The notes: generated by a model not told the origin, from the letters alone. Numbered from the stretch's first letter, positions 1 through 6,367 are shown. The stretch is DNA of 7,216 bases from Alphaproteobacteria bacterium (GCA_030428405.1 JAUIEH010000131.1:1-7216), one strand, 5' to 3'. Numbers and translations: made by a program.

Positions 1-56
1 CAAATCTCCTGAGCCGCCGCAACGGCGGGCTCGGTCGGATGTGCCTTGGTCGCCAC
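1..56 (-). CDS. Start of an unidentified leftward gene (partial, GTG start)
   Basis: Reading the minus strand, an AAGGAG ribosome-binding site (plus positions 62-67) lies 5 bases before a GTG at 56-54. An open frame then runs to the window edge, giving MATKAHPTEPAVAAAQEI. This is too short to identify; the start is Ala/Pro-rich and hydrophilic, so it does not look like a signal peptide. The good Shine-Dalgarno match and the divergent arrangement with the TonB receptor gene are the only support. Being divergent from a likely zinc receptor and sharing its upstream region, it could belong to the same metal response, but that is inference. A leader peptide or a chance frame cannot be excluded. 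Confidence 0.5.
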   Translation of the reverse strand, partial: MATKAHPTEPAVAAAQEI

Positions 57-84
57 AACAACTCCTTACGTCGCATTGCTGTGT

Positions 85-97
85 CACGTCGAGACTT
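85..97 (+). repeat. 13-bp word shared by two intergenic regions, copy 1
   Basis: CACGTCGAGACTT here, upstream of the receptor gene, is identical to 3491-3503, just before the ribosome-binding site of the thiol transporter gene. An eight-base part (CGAGACTT) recurs at 7002-7009 before the pgi-like gene. All three lie outside coding sequence. Function unknown; chance is possible. Confidence 0.45.
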
Positions 98-110
98 GAT
101 CGCCGACAGC

Positions 111-140
111 GTTATGTTATCACAGTTCGAATGATATAAT
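111..140 (+). promoter_or_regulatory. Candidate promoter -10 box with overlapping Zur-like element
   Basis: A perfect TATAAT lies at 135-140, placing transcription start just before the ribosome-binding site of the receptor gene. No good -35 box sits at the expected spacing (112-117 reads TTATGT), as is common for regulated promoters. Just upstream, GTTATGTTAT (111-120) is an AT-rich island in GC-rich DNA and contains the ATGTTAT core found in Zur operator half-sites. The second half is poor: the arms TATCA (118-122) and TGATA (132-136) form a separate inverted repeat with a 9-base spacer. A repressor bound here would cover the -10 box. Zur is the natural candidate given the gene downstream, but the operator is inferred from partial similarity only. 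Confidence 0.4.
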
Positions 141-149
141 GTATCGGTT

Positions 150-155
150 GAGGGG
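150..155 (+). promoter_or_regulatory. Ribosome-binding site that decides the receptor start
   Basis: GAGGGG ends 7 bases before the ATG at 163. The frame is also open from an ATG at 139, but that codon overlaps the TATAAT box at 135-140 and has no Shine-Dalgarno sequence. The ATG at 163 also gives a clean signal peptide (MNRQNLSRPYW...), so 163 is preferred. Confidence 0.7.
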
Positions 156-162
156 TGACGAT

Positions 163-2370
163 ATGAACCGCCAGAATTTGAGCCGGCCGTACTGGGCCGC
201 GACAGTCTCCATGGCGGTGCTCGCCATTGCGATCAGCGCGCCGGAAATCGCACGCGCACAGAATGCGCCTGAGACCGGCGATGACGGCGCGCGCCACATC
301 GAGCGCATCGTCGTGACCGGCACGGGCGTTTCGAGCTCGACCGATGAAACGCTTCACTCTGTCGACGCCGTCGTGCTTGATGAACTGCTCGAAGATTTCT
401 CCGGCTCCATCGGCGACACTTTGGCGCAATTGCCGGGCGTCTCCTCGACCTATTTCGGACCGGCTGCGGGCCGGCCGGTCATTCGCGGTCTGGGCGGAGA
501 CCGCGTGCGCGTTCTTAACAATGGCGTCGGCCTGATCGACGCCTCCACCGCCAGCCCCGACCACGCCGTGACCGCCGAAACGCTGGATGCAGAGCGCGTC
601 GAGATTCTGCGCGGTCCCGCCGCCATCGCTTATGGCGGCAATGCGATTGGCGGCGTCGTCAATGTCATTGACGGGCGCATACCGACCGCGCCCGTGGATG
701 GCGGCGTCGACGGACAGCTCGTGCTTGGCGTTTCATCCGTGGACGATGGTTTCCTCAGCGCGGGCCGCATTCGCACGGGTTTCGGGCAAGTCGTGTTGCA
801 GCTCGAAGCCAGCCGGCGCACGGGCGATGACTATGACATTCCGGGCTTCGCGGAATCGGCGCTCCAGCGTGCGATGGAGGAAGAGGACCACGATCACGAC
901 GACGAAGATCACGATCATGACGAGGACCACGACGAGGATCACGAGGACGAACACGAGCACGAGGAAGAAGAAGAAGCTTACGGCTACGTCCCCAACTCTG
1001 ACTTTGAATTCACCACCATCGGCGCAGGCGGCTCGTTTATCGCCGACTGGGGTCTGATCGGCGTCTCGGTTCGTCAGTATGACGCTGATTACGGCATTCC
1101 CGGCGGTCATGCGCACGCACACGAAGAAGAAGAGCACGACGAAGACGAGGATCACGGAGACGAGGACCACGACGAAGACGAGCACGACCACGAGGAAGAG
1201 GGCGACGCGCGCATCGACATGGAACAGCTGCGCTTCGACATTCGCGGCGAGATTAATGTCGCGCTCGGACCGTTTGATCGCGCTGAGTTTTCGGTCGGCA
1301 TCGCCGATTACGAGCACGCCGAAATCGAAGGCTCAGGCGAAGTCGGAACCTTGTTCTCCAATGAAGGATGGGAAAGCCGCGTCGCACTGCGCAACGGCGA
1401 AGCCGGTGATCGCTGGTCCGGCTTGGTCGGCCTGCAGGCTTCGCACAGGGATTTCTCGGCGGTCGGCGAGGAGGCCTTCATCGATCCGGTGACAACGGAT
1501 GACGTCGGCGTTTTCGTCGCGCAACGCATCGATTTCGGGGCCTGGGGTCTTGAGGGCGGCGCCCGCGTGGAACGGCGCGACATCGAGCCGACAACGGGCG
1601 CCGATCGCGACTTCACGATGCTGAGCCTTTCCGGCGGCGTATTTTGGCGGCCGAGCGATGACAGCTTCCTGGGCGTTTCGCTGTCACGCACGCAGCGCGC
1701 GCCGACTGATATCGAATTGTTCGGAGACGGACCGCATTTGGCGACGCGGTCTTTTGAAATCGGCAATCCCGATCTCGACCTCGAAACCGCCTTGTCGATG
1801 GACGTGAGCTATCACCACGATCACGGCAATGTCTCATTCGACGCCGCAGTGTTCGTCACCTCGTTCGAGGACTTTATCTTCCTCGCCCCGACGGCTGACG
1901 AAGAGGACGGCCTGCCCGTATTCCGCTTCCTCCAGGACGACGCGATGCTGTGGGGCGGCGAATTCGTCGTCGAAGCCTTGTTGTTCGAACACGCCGGCTG
2001 GGCGTTTTCTGGCGACGCCGCGTTCGACTATGTGCGCGCGGAAACGGACTCGCTCGGCAATTTGCCGCGGATTCCGCCTTATTCGGTGACGCTCGGTTTT
2101 GAGGCCGAACGCGACATTTTGGCCTTGCGCGCAGAAGTCGAACATGTCGGCGAGCAGGACGAAGTCGCCCAGTTTGAGCTGCCGACCGACGACTACACGC
2201 TGGTGAATCTCTCAGCGACCGTGCGTCCGACTTTCGCCGACGATGTGTCGGTGATTTTCGAGGCGCGAAACGTCACGGATGAAGAGGGCCGCGTTCACGC
2301 ATCGGCGCTGAAGGATTTTCTGCCGCTGCCAGGACGAAATTTCGCCGTGAGGTTGTCGGCGCGGTTCTAA
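163..2370 (+). CDS. TonB-dependent outer-membrane receptor, ZnuD-like (probable zinc receptor)
   Basis: This encodes a 735-residue outer-membrane beta-barrel that should import a ligand using energy from TonB-ExbBD. Visible parts in order: signal peptide with likely cleavage after ARA (residue 32); TonB box ERIVVTG (about 47-53); plug domain (about 60-170) with GRPVIRGLGGDRVRVLNNG and the end-of-plug signature ERVEILRGPAAIAYGGN; then a barrel ending in a terminal Phe (AVRLSARF), as outer-membrane proteins usually do. Two His/Asp/Glu-rich segments (residues 239-271 and 316-346, 8 His each) flank a beta-hairpin; the second follows YGIPGG. Such His-rich loops and the YGIPGH-like motif are features of ZnuD zinc receptors, and the length fits (ZnuD is roughly 700-760 residues). 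The possible Zur-type element upstream agrees. Other metals (nickel, cobalt, copper) bound by the acidic/His loops remain possible. The TonB-receptor call is nearly certain; the zinc assignment is moderately supported. Confidence 0.93.
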   Translation: MNRQNLSRPYWAATVSMAVLAIAISAPEIARAQNAPETGDDGARHIERIVVTGTGVSSSTDETLHSVDAVVLDELLEDFSGSIGDTLAQLPGVSSTYFGPAAGRPVIRGLGGDRVRVLNNGVGLIDASTASPDHAVTAETLDAERVEILRGPAAIAYGGNAIGGVVNVIDGRIPTAPVDGGVDGQLVLGVSSVDDGFLSAGRIRTGFGQVVLQLEASRRTGDDYDIPGFAESALQRAMEEEDHDHDDEDHDHDEDHDEDHEDEHEHEEEEEAYGYVPNSDFEFTTIGAGGSFIADWGLIGVSVRQYDADYGIPGGHAHAHEEEEHDEDEDHGDEDHDEDEHDHEEEGDARIDMEQLRFDIRGEINVALGPFDRAEFSVGIADYEHAEIEGSGEVGTLFSNEGWESRVALRNGEAGDRWSGLVGLQASHRDFSAVGEEAFIDPVTTDDVGVFVAQRIDFGAWGLEGGARVERRDIEPTTGADRDFTMLSLSGGVFWRPSDDSFLGVSLSRTQRAPTDIELFGDGPHLATRSFEIGNPDLDLETALSMDVSYHHDHGNVSFDAAVFVTSFEDFIFLAPTADEEDGLPVFRFLQDDAMLWGGEFVVEALLFEHAGWAFSGDAAFDYVRAETDSLGNLPRIPPYSVTLGFEAERDILALRAEVEHVGEQDEVAQFELPTDDYTLVNLSATVRPTFADDVSVIFEARNVTDEEGRVHASALKDFLPLPGRNFAVRLSARF
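877..975 (+). repeat. First His/Asp/Glu-rich tract in the receptor
   Basis: There are 33 consecutive codons for only Glu, Asp and His (residues 239-271, 8 His), built from degenerate GAC/GAG/GAA/CAC units. In the barrel this should be an extracellular loop that collects divalent metal. The tract is low-complexity at the DNA level, and this explains the valine/isoleucine-rich shadow frame on the opposite strand. Confidence 0.9.
919..935 (+). repeat. 17-bp direct repeat, copy 1
   Basis: GACGAGGACCACGACGA is identical to 1159-1175. Both copies are in the same codon phase (encoding DEDHD plus the first two bases of the next codon) and lie 240 bp apart, exactly 80 codons. Recombination or slippage between them would keep the receptor frame. 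Confidence 0.9.
1108..1200 (+). repeat. Second His/Asp/Glu-rich tract in the receptor
   Basis: This 31-codon tract (residues 316-346) begins HAHAH and continues with Glu/Asp/His, broken only by the two Ala and one Gly; it has 8 His. It follows YGIPGG directly, the position where ZnuD-type receptors carry His-rich loops. It resembles the first tract in codon make-up and shares a 17-bp exact word with it. Confidence 0.9.
1159..1175 (+). repeat. 17-bp direct repeat, copy 2
   Basis: This is an exact copy of 919-935 in the same reading phase inside the second acidic/His tract. The copies diverge at the next base on both sides. Confidence 0.9.
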
Positions 2371-2415
2371 TTCGCCCCTCGACCGACTTGCACAGCCATT
2401 GCAAGGCCAAGTTCT

Positions 2416-2457
2416 GCGCTCGCACTCTTGCGGTGCGAGCGCGTTTGGCGTTTGTTG
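2416..2457 (+). terminator. Hairpin terminator after the receptor gene
   Basis: GCGCTCGCAC (2416-2425) and GTGCGAGCGC (2433-2442) form a perfect 10-bp stem with a 7-base loop (TCTTGCG), followed by a moderately T-rich stretch (GTTTGGCGTTTGTTG). It starts 45 bases after the receptor stop and should end its transcript, separating it from the SapC gene. The T-run is interrupted, so efficiency is uncertain. Confidence 0.75.
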
Positions 2458-2508
2458 CGCGCCGAACCGTCTGATTATTGACTTCTATTTGCTGGAGACG
2501 CGCGAACA

Positions 2509-3333
2509 ATGGCCGACACGAGCCAAGGTACCCCACAAATCACCGGCAACGTGCCGTTCTTCAGACGCCCGGAGCCGCTGGATCCGGCAAAACACGGCGC
2601 GCTCGGTCTGAAACAGCTCGACGGGGCGTTCAAATTCGCCCGCGAAAGCCATCTCGCGCCGGTCACGGTCGCTGAGTTCGCCGCCGCCTCGGTGTCCTAT
2701 CCGATCGTTTTTCTCGGCGATCCGATGGTGCCGCTCTGCGTCATGGGCCTGCGCCAGGGCCAGAACCTCTATGTCGATCGCGACGGCAAGCCGGATGATG
2801 ACGCTTATCTGCCGGCCTTTGTCCGCCGCTATCCGTTCACGCTCGCCGAAGACCCGCAGACGAACAACTTCATCGTTTGCGTGGACGCCGGCTCCGAGCT
2901 GGTGGGTGAGAATGCGGAAACGCCGTTCTTCAACGGCAACACGCCGACCGAGTTCACCAACAACGCCATCGAATTCCTGAAAGCGTTCGAACAGCAGCGC
3001 CGCGTCACCGCGCAGCTCGTCGATGTGCTCAAGCAACACGATCTGTTCGAAAAGCGCGAAGCGAAATTCCAGCCGCGCAACGATGACGGCACGACCGGCG
3101 AACCGGTGAAGGTGGCGGAATATTTCGCCGTCTCCATCGACAAGCTGCACAACCTGCCGGACGCGACCTTCCTCGAAATGCGCAATAGCGGCGCTCTGGC
3201 GGCTGTCTACATTCACTCAGCCTCGCTGGTGAACTGGGACCGCGTCATCAATCGCGCGCTGCGTCAGGCCCAGACCGACATCAATGCCGGCCTGCAGCCC
3301 GCGCCGGGCGCATCGTTCGAAGCGCCGAACTGA
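2509..3333 (+). CDS. SapC-family protein (function unknown)
   Basis: This 274-residue protein has the look of the SapC family (Pfam PF07277). Typical parts are a start with the PFFRRPEPLDPAKHGALG region, the YPIVFLGD core, GLRQGQNLYVD, the YLPAFVRRYPF block (about residues 102-112), an acidic FIVCVDAGSELV stretch, and a late IDKLHNLPD...GALAAVYIHSASLVNW segment. There is no signal peptide or membrane segment, so it is probably cytoplasmic. The family takes its name from a Campylobacter surface-layer locus, but no biochemical role is established. In many proteobacteria SapC genes sit beside TonB receptors and tryptophan-halogenase-like genes; here a receptor is upstream, but a terminator lies between them and no halogenase is present. 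The ATG at 2509 has a GGAG at 2494-2497, 11 bases upstream, somewhat distant. It appears monocistronic. Confidence 0.88.
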   Translation: MADTSQGTPQITGNVPFFRRPEPLDPAKHGALGLKQLDGAFKFARESHLAPVTVAEFAAASVSYPIVFLGDPMVPLCVMGLRQGQNLYVDRDGKPDDDAYLPAFVRRYPFTLAEDPQTNNFIVCVDAGSELVGENAETPFFNGNTPTEFTNNAIEFLKAFEQQRRVTAQLVDVLKQHDLFEKREAKFQPRNDDGTTGEPVKVAEYFAVSIDKLHNLPDATFLEMRNSGALAAVYIHSASLVNWDRVINRALRQAQTDINAGLQPAPGASFEAPN

Positions 3334-3370
3334 TCACGCGCGGCGAAGGCCCGCACCATCAGACCTAGCG

Positions 3371-3402
3371 ACCGGCCCGCCCTGGCGGGCCGGTTTGCGT
3401 TT
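3371..3402 (+). terminator. Hairpin terminator after the SapC gene
   Basis: ACCGGCCCGCC (3371-3381) and GGCGGGCCGGT (3384-3394) are perfect 11-bp inverted arms. Only CT separates them, so the real loop probably opens a pair or two more. TTTGCGTTTG follows. It begins 38 bases after the SapC stop and fits a factor-independent terminator of GC-rich bacteria with an imperfect T-run. Confidence 0.8.
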
Positions 3403-3452
3403 GCGCCGCATGTCGCTGGAAGCTCGCGGCGCATAACATTCGCGCGAGCGCT

Positions 3453-3482
3453 CTGACCTCGCTCCGCGTCTTGCGCTATATG
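3453..3482 (+). promoter_or_regulatory. Candidate promoter for the thiol-transporter operon
   Basis: CTGACC (3453-3458, 4 of 6 to TTGACA) and TATATG (3477-3482, 4 of 6 to TATAAT) are spaced by 18 bases, in a gap after the SapC terminator. Transcription would begin near 3489, leaving a leader of about 30 bases before the TTG start at 3520. This is motif matching by eye; weak boxes like these also occur by chance. Confidence 0.35.
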
Positions 3483-3490
3483 CCGGAGAA

Positions 3491-3503
3491 CACGTCGAGA
3501 CTT
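3491..3503 (+). repeat. 13-bp word shared by two intergenic regions, copy 2
   Basis: This is an exact match to 85-97. Here it lies between the candidate -10 box (3477-3482) and the Shine-Dalgarno sequence (3507-3512), so it would be at the very 5' end of the transporter mRNA. Confidence 0.45.
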
Positions 3504-3506
3504 CGG

Positions 3507-3512
3507 GAAGGA
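3507..3512 (+). promoter_or_regulatory. Ribosome-binding site that decides a TTG start
   Basis: GAAGGA (3507-3512), inside GGGAAGGA, lies 7 bases before the TTG at 3520. The first in-frame ATG comes only at about 3706, inside the conserved LRMDPHW region, which would remove the signal peptide. The TTG at 3520 gives a full signal peptide and is the better start. Confidence 0.7.
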
Positions 3513-3519
3513 CCGCATC

Positions 3520-5709
3520 TTGCGACCATTGCGCCGTTGGCCTGCAGCCCTCATCGCCGGCGTCTCAGCCGCGCTCGCCGCCAGCACGGCCGCCCAGGCC
3601 GGCGAGGGCGTGATCGACCGCTCAGAAAATGTCGAAGCCCAGCTCGTCTCCGCAGCCAACGCGGTCGCGCCCGGCGAGGACGTGCAGCTCGCTTTGCGTC
3701 TGCGCATGGACCCGCATTGGCACACATACTGGCGCAATCCGGGAGATGCGGGCGAGCCGACGCGCATTGACTGGGACCTGCCCGAGGGCTTCGAAGCGGG
3801 CGATTTGACCTGGCCGGCGCCGCACGCGCTGCCCTTCGAAGGCGTATTGACCAATTACGGCTATGAGGGCGAAATCCTTTTGCCCGTAACGCTTTCCGCG
3901 CCGGTCGACCTGGCTGTCGGCACGCCCGTTACGATCAGCGCGCACGCCACCTGGCTGGAATGCGAGGACATCTGCATTCCAGGCGACGCCGATCTCGCCA
4001 TCGAGCTTCAGACCGTTGAAGGCTCGGCTGCGCCGGACCGGCGCTGGGCGGGCCGCATCGCAGAAACGATCGAGCAGGCGCCGCGCCCGGAAGGTCTCTC
4101 AGCCGGGCTGGAGCGCGCCGACGACGGCCGTGTCGAGCTTTCGATCACCGGCGACGCGCTGGCGCCATTGCTTGAAGCGGGCGGGCGCGCCGAACCGCAT
4201 TTCTTTCCCTTCGATGGTTCGATGCTCGACCATAACGCAGCTCAGCCGGCGGTTTTCGGGTCGGACGGGCTATTGATGACCCTGACGCCGGCTTTCGGTC
4301 TGCGCGATGCGCTGGTCGAGCTGGCGGGCGTGCTTGTCTTTGAAACCGGCGGTGAGCGCCGCGCCATCGAACTGACCGCCGCGACTGAAGGCGCGGTCGA
4401 GATCGGCGCCGTGGGCGCTGCAGGCGGCGGCGGTTCCAGCGCCTCAGGCGGTGGCGGCTCGTTGAGCGGCGCGCTGGACTTCTTCTCTGGTGGCGGCGGT
4501 CTCATCGGATTGATCATTGGCGGCTTTCTCGGCGGTCTGATCCTCAACCTGATGCCGTGCGTGTTTCCGGTTCTGTCGATCAAAGCGTTCGGCTTCGCCA
4601 AGCGCGCGCATGACCACCCCGGCGAAGTGCGCCGCCACGGCCTTGTCTTTCTGGCGGGCGTGTTGGTCAGCTTTCTGGCGCTGGGCGGATTGCTGGCCGC
4701 GCTGCAGGCTTCGGGCGCAAGCGCGGGCTGGGGCTTTCAGCTGCAAAACCCGCTCTTCGTGACGGCGCTCGCCATGTTGATGTTCGCCATCGGGCTGAAC
4801 CTGATCGGCGCGTTTGAAATCGGCGGCGGGTTGCAGAATGTCGGCGGCGGACTGGCGGCGCGCGGCGGCGATGTCGGCGCGTTTTTCACCGGCGTCCTCG
4901 CGGTGATCGTCGCAACGCCGTGCACGGCGCCGTTCATGGCCGGCGCGCTTGGCTTCGCACTGACCCAGCCGGCTTATGTCTCGCTCATCACCTTTGCAGC
5001 GATCGGGCTTGGACTGGCGGCGCCCTTCGTGGTGTTGAGCTTTGCGCCGGGCCTGTTGCGCATGCTGCCCAAGCCGGGCGCGTGGATGGATGCGTTCCGC
5101 CAGTTCCTCGCCTTTCCGATGTTCCTCACCGCCGTCTGGCTGGTCTGGGTGCTCGCGCGTCAGTCCGGCGCTGAGGCCGTGCTGGCGGCGCTCGCGGCGA
5201 TGACGGCGCTGGCGTTCCTTATCTGGGCGTTTCGCCAGGCGCGCAGCGCCAGCGGGCTTGGCGCGTTGATCGGGCGGGCCGCAGCCGCGCTCGTGTTCAT
5301 CGCCGCCATAACCGGCGTTGCGCTGACGGCGGGCGCGCCGAGCGCGCAGGCCATCGTCACGGCGGAAGAGGAAGCCTGGTCGCCGGAACGCGTGGCGGCT
5401 CTGCGAGCGGAGGGTCGTTCCGTATTCGTGGATTTCACGGCGGCCTGGTGCATCACCTGCCAGTTCAACAAGCGCGTCGCGCTGACGCGGCGCTCCGTAC
5501 AGGACGCATTCACCGAAAACGACGTCGTCTTCCTGACGGCTGACTGGACGAGCCGCGACGCGCTGATCGCGGACGAACTCGCCCGCTATGGTCGTTCCGG
5601 CGTGCCGCTCTATTTGTTGTTCGCACCCGAGGGCGATCCTTTGATCCTGCCTCAGCTCTTGACCGAAAGCATTGTTATCGACGCCGTGAACCGCGTGAGC
5701 GGCGAGTGA
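3520..5709 (+). CDS. scsB: ScsB/DsbD-type transmembrane thiol:disulfide electron transporter
   Basis: This 729-residue inner-membrane protein should carry electrons from cytoplasmic thioredoxin to periplasmic thiol proteins. Domains in order: signal peptide (MRPLRRWPAALIAGV..., cleavage after AQA, about residue 27); large periplasmic N-domain (about 30-300) with WHTYWRNPGDAGEP and the thiol pair CEDIC (Cys148, Cys152); Gly/Ser linker (302-314); membrane domain of about eight helices (330-610) with its redox pair in NLMPCVFP (Cys347) and ATPCTAPF (Cys468); and a C-terminal periplasmic thioredoxin fold (about 620-729) with WCITC (Cys644, Cys647). All three Cys pairs are present, so it appears functional. 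The N-domain is larger than in E. coli DsbD (565 residues in all) and uses CX3C rather than CX5C, closer to the ScsB branch; plain DsbD is the alternative name. The next gene starts 19 bp downstream and is probably its client. Start is TTG, chosen for the Shine-Dalgarno at 3507-3512 and the signal peptide. Confidence 0.93.
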   Translation: MRPLRRWPAALIAGVSAALAASTAAQAGEGVIDRSENVEAQLVSAANAVAPGEDVQLALRLRMDPHWHTYWRNPGDAGEPTRIDWDLPEGFEAGDLTWPAPHALPFEGVLTNYGYEGEILLPVTLSAPVDLAVGTPVTISAHATWLECEDICIPGDADLAIELQTVEGSAAPDRRWAGRIAETIEQAPRPEGLSAGLERADDGRVELSITGDALAPLLEAGGRAEPHFFPFDGSMLDHNAAQPAVFGSDGLLMTLTPAFGLRDALVELAGVLVFETGGERRAIELTAATEGAVEIGAVGAAGGGGSSASGGGGSLSGALDFFSGGGGLIGLIIGGFLGGLILNLMPCVFPVLSIKAFGFAKRAHDHPGEVRRHGLVFLAGVLVSFLALGGLLAALQASGASAGWGFQLQNPLFVTALAMLMFAIGLNLIGAFEIGGGLQNVGGGLAARGGDVGAFFTGVLAVIVATPCTAPFMAGALGFALTQPAYVSLITFAAIGLGLAAPFVVLSFAPGLLRMLPKPGAWMDAFRQFLAFPMFLTAVWLVWVLARQSGAEAVLAALAAMTALAFLIWAFRQARSASGLGALIGRAAAALVFIAAITGVALTAGAPSAQAIVTAEEEAWSPERVAALRAEGRSVFVDFTAAWCITCQFNKRVALTRRSVQDAFTENDVVFLTADWTSRDALIADELARYGRSGVPLYLLFAPEGDPLILPQLLTESIVIDAVNRVSGE

Positions 5710-5728
5710 CCAGAATGGAGCACTACTG

Positions 5729-6367
5729 ATGATCCTGATTTCGCGTAGAAATATTTCGCTCATGGCCGGCGTGGCGTGCGCGGCGGCTCTCACCGCCGGC
5801 GCCATCATCAGCGCCGATGCGCAGGAAGCGCCCGCCATCGGCGCGCCAGCGCCCGACTTCACAGTCGAAACCGTCAGTGGCGAGACATTCTCAATGGCCG
5901 ATTACGCCGACCGCACGGTCGTGCTGGAGTGGGTCAATCCGGGCTGTCCTTACGTTCAGCGCCACTACAACACAGGCTCGATTCCGAGCATGCAGGTCGA
6001 CGCAACCGCCGATGACGTCGTCTGGGTCGCGGTTAACTCGACCAATCCGAACCATCGCGATTACCTCGAAGGCGCCGAGCTCCAGGCTTATGTCGACGAG
6101 CATGGCGGCGCGCCGAGCGCGCTCATTCTCGATCCCGAAGGCGAGATCGGCCGGCTTTATGATGCGCGCCGCACGCCCGACATCTTCATCGTCCACGAGG
6201 GCGAAGTCGCCTATATCGGCGCGGTCGATGATCGCAACACGGCTGATGCGGCCGCAGCGGAAGGCGCGACCAATTATGTGCGCGCGGCGCTGACGTCGAT
6301 TTCGGCGGGCGAGGAAATCGCGCAGCCGGAAACGCTGCGCTATGGCTGCACCGTCAAATATTCCTAA
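5729..6367 (+). CDS. Exported redoxin, peroxiredoxin-like (probable client of the thiol transporter)
   Basis: This 212-residue protein has an AhpC/TSA-redoxin thioredoxin fold. The leader (residues 1-31, likely cut after ADA) contains SRRNISL, similar to a twin-arginine motif, so Tat export is possible. The fold starts at IGAPAPDFTVETVSGETFSM (37-56). The active site is WVNPGCPYVQRHY with Cys73; later come the DPEGEIGRLYDARRTPDIFIV strand with the cis-Pro region, and a second Cys207 in a C-terminal YGCTVKYS. GCP...HY plus a C-terminal GC-(I/V)-K tail matches the PRX-like1 group of redoxins. Typical peroxiredoxins have PxxxTxxC; here the Thr is missing, so peroxidase activity is not assured. 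A GGAG at 5717-5720, 8 bases before ATG 5729, and 19 bp from the previous stop indicate one operon with the transporter. From memory of the family, a Caulobacter ScsB was reported to reduce a periplasmic peroxiredoxin (PprX); this could be a counterpart. A general thiol reductase role is the alternative. Confidence 0.88.
   Translation: MILISRRNISLMAGVACAAALTAGAIISADAQEAPAIGAPAPDFTVETVSGETFSMADYADRTVVLEWVNPGCPYVQRHYNTGSIPSMQVDATADDVVWVAVNSTNPNHRDYLEGAELQAYVDEHGGAPSALILDPEGEIGRLYDARRTPDIFIVHEGEVAYIGAVDDRNTADAAAAEGATNYVRAALTSISAGEEIAQPETLRYGCTVKYS

Noticed and set aside
139..162. Receptor start at the ATG at 139
   Set aside because: It overlaps the TATAAT box, has no Shine-Dalgarno sequence, and adds an eight-residue charged stretch before the signal peptide. 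ATG 163 has GAGGGG 7 bases upstream.
877..1200. The repetitive GAC/CAC tracts as a CRISPR or satellite array
   Set aside because: There is no regular repeat-spacer structure; the tracts are in-frame coding sequence of a TonB receptor.
733..1317. Minus-strand frame with long Val/Ile/Phe runs that could look like membrane helices
   Set aside because: The hydrophobic runs are simply the complement of the GAC/GAG/CAC codons of the His/Asp-rich tracts.
2485..3216. Minus-strand open frame (243 residues) opposite the SapC gene
   Set aside because: It lies almost wholly opposite the SapC coding sequence, which has family motifs; its composition is shadow-like and it has no convincing start signals.
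3471..3770. Plus-strand frame starting before the transporter gene
   Set aside because: It is in a different frame from the transporter and Arg-rich, overlaps the signal-peptide and N-domain coding region, and its ATG at 3480 has no ribosome-binding site.
4444..5862. Long minus-strand open frame (472 residues)
   Set aside because: It is antisense to the transporter, rich in Arg/Gln/His/Ala as expected of a shadow frame in GC-rich DNA, and shows no recognisable domain. The plus strand carries clear conserved motifs.
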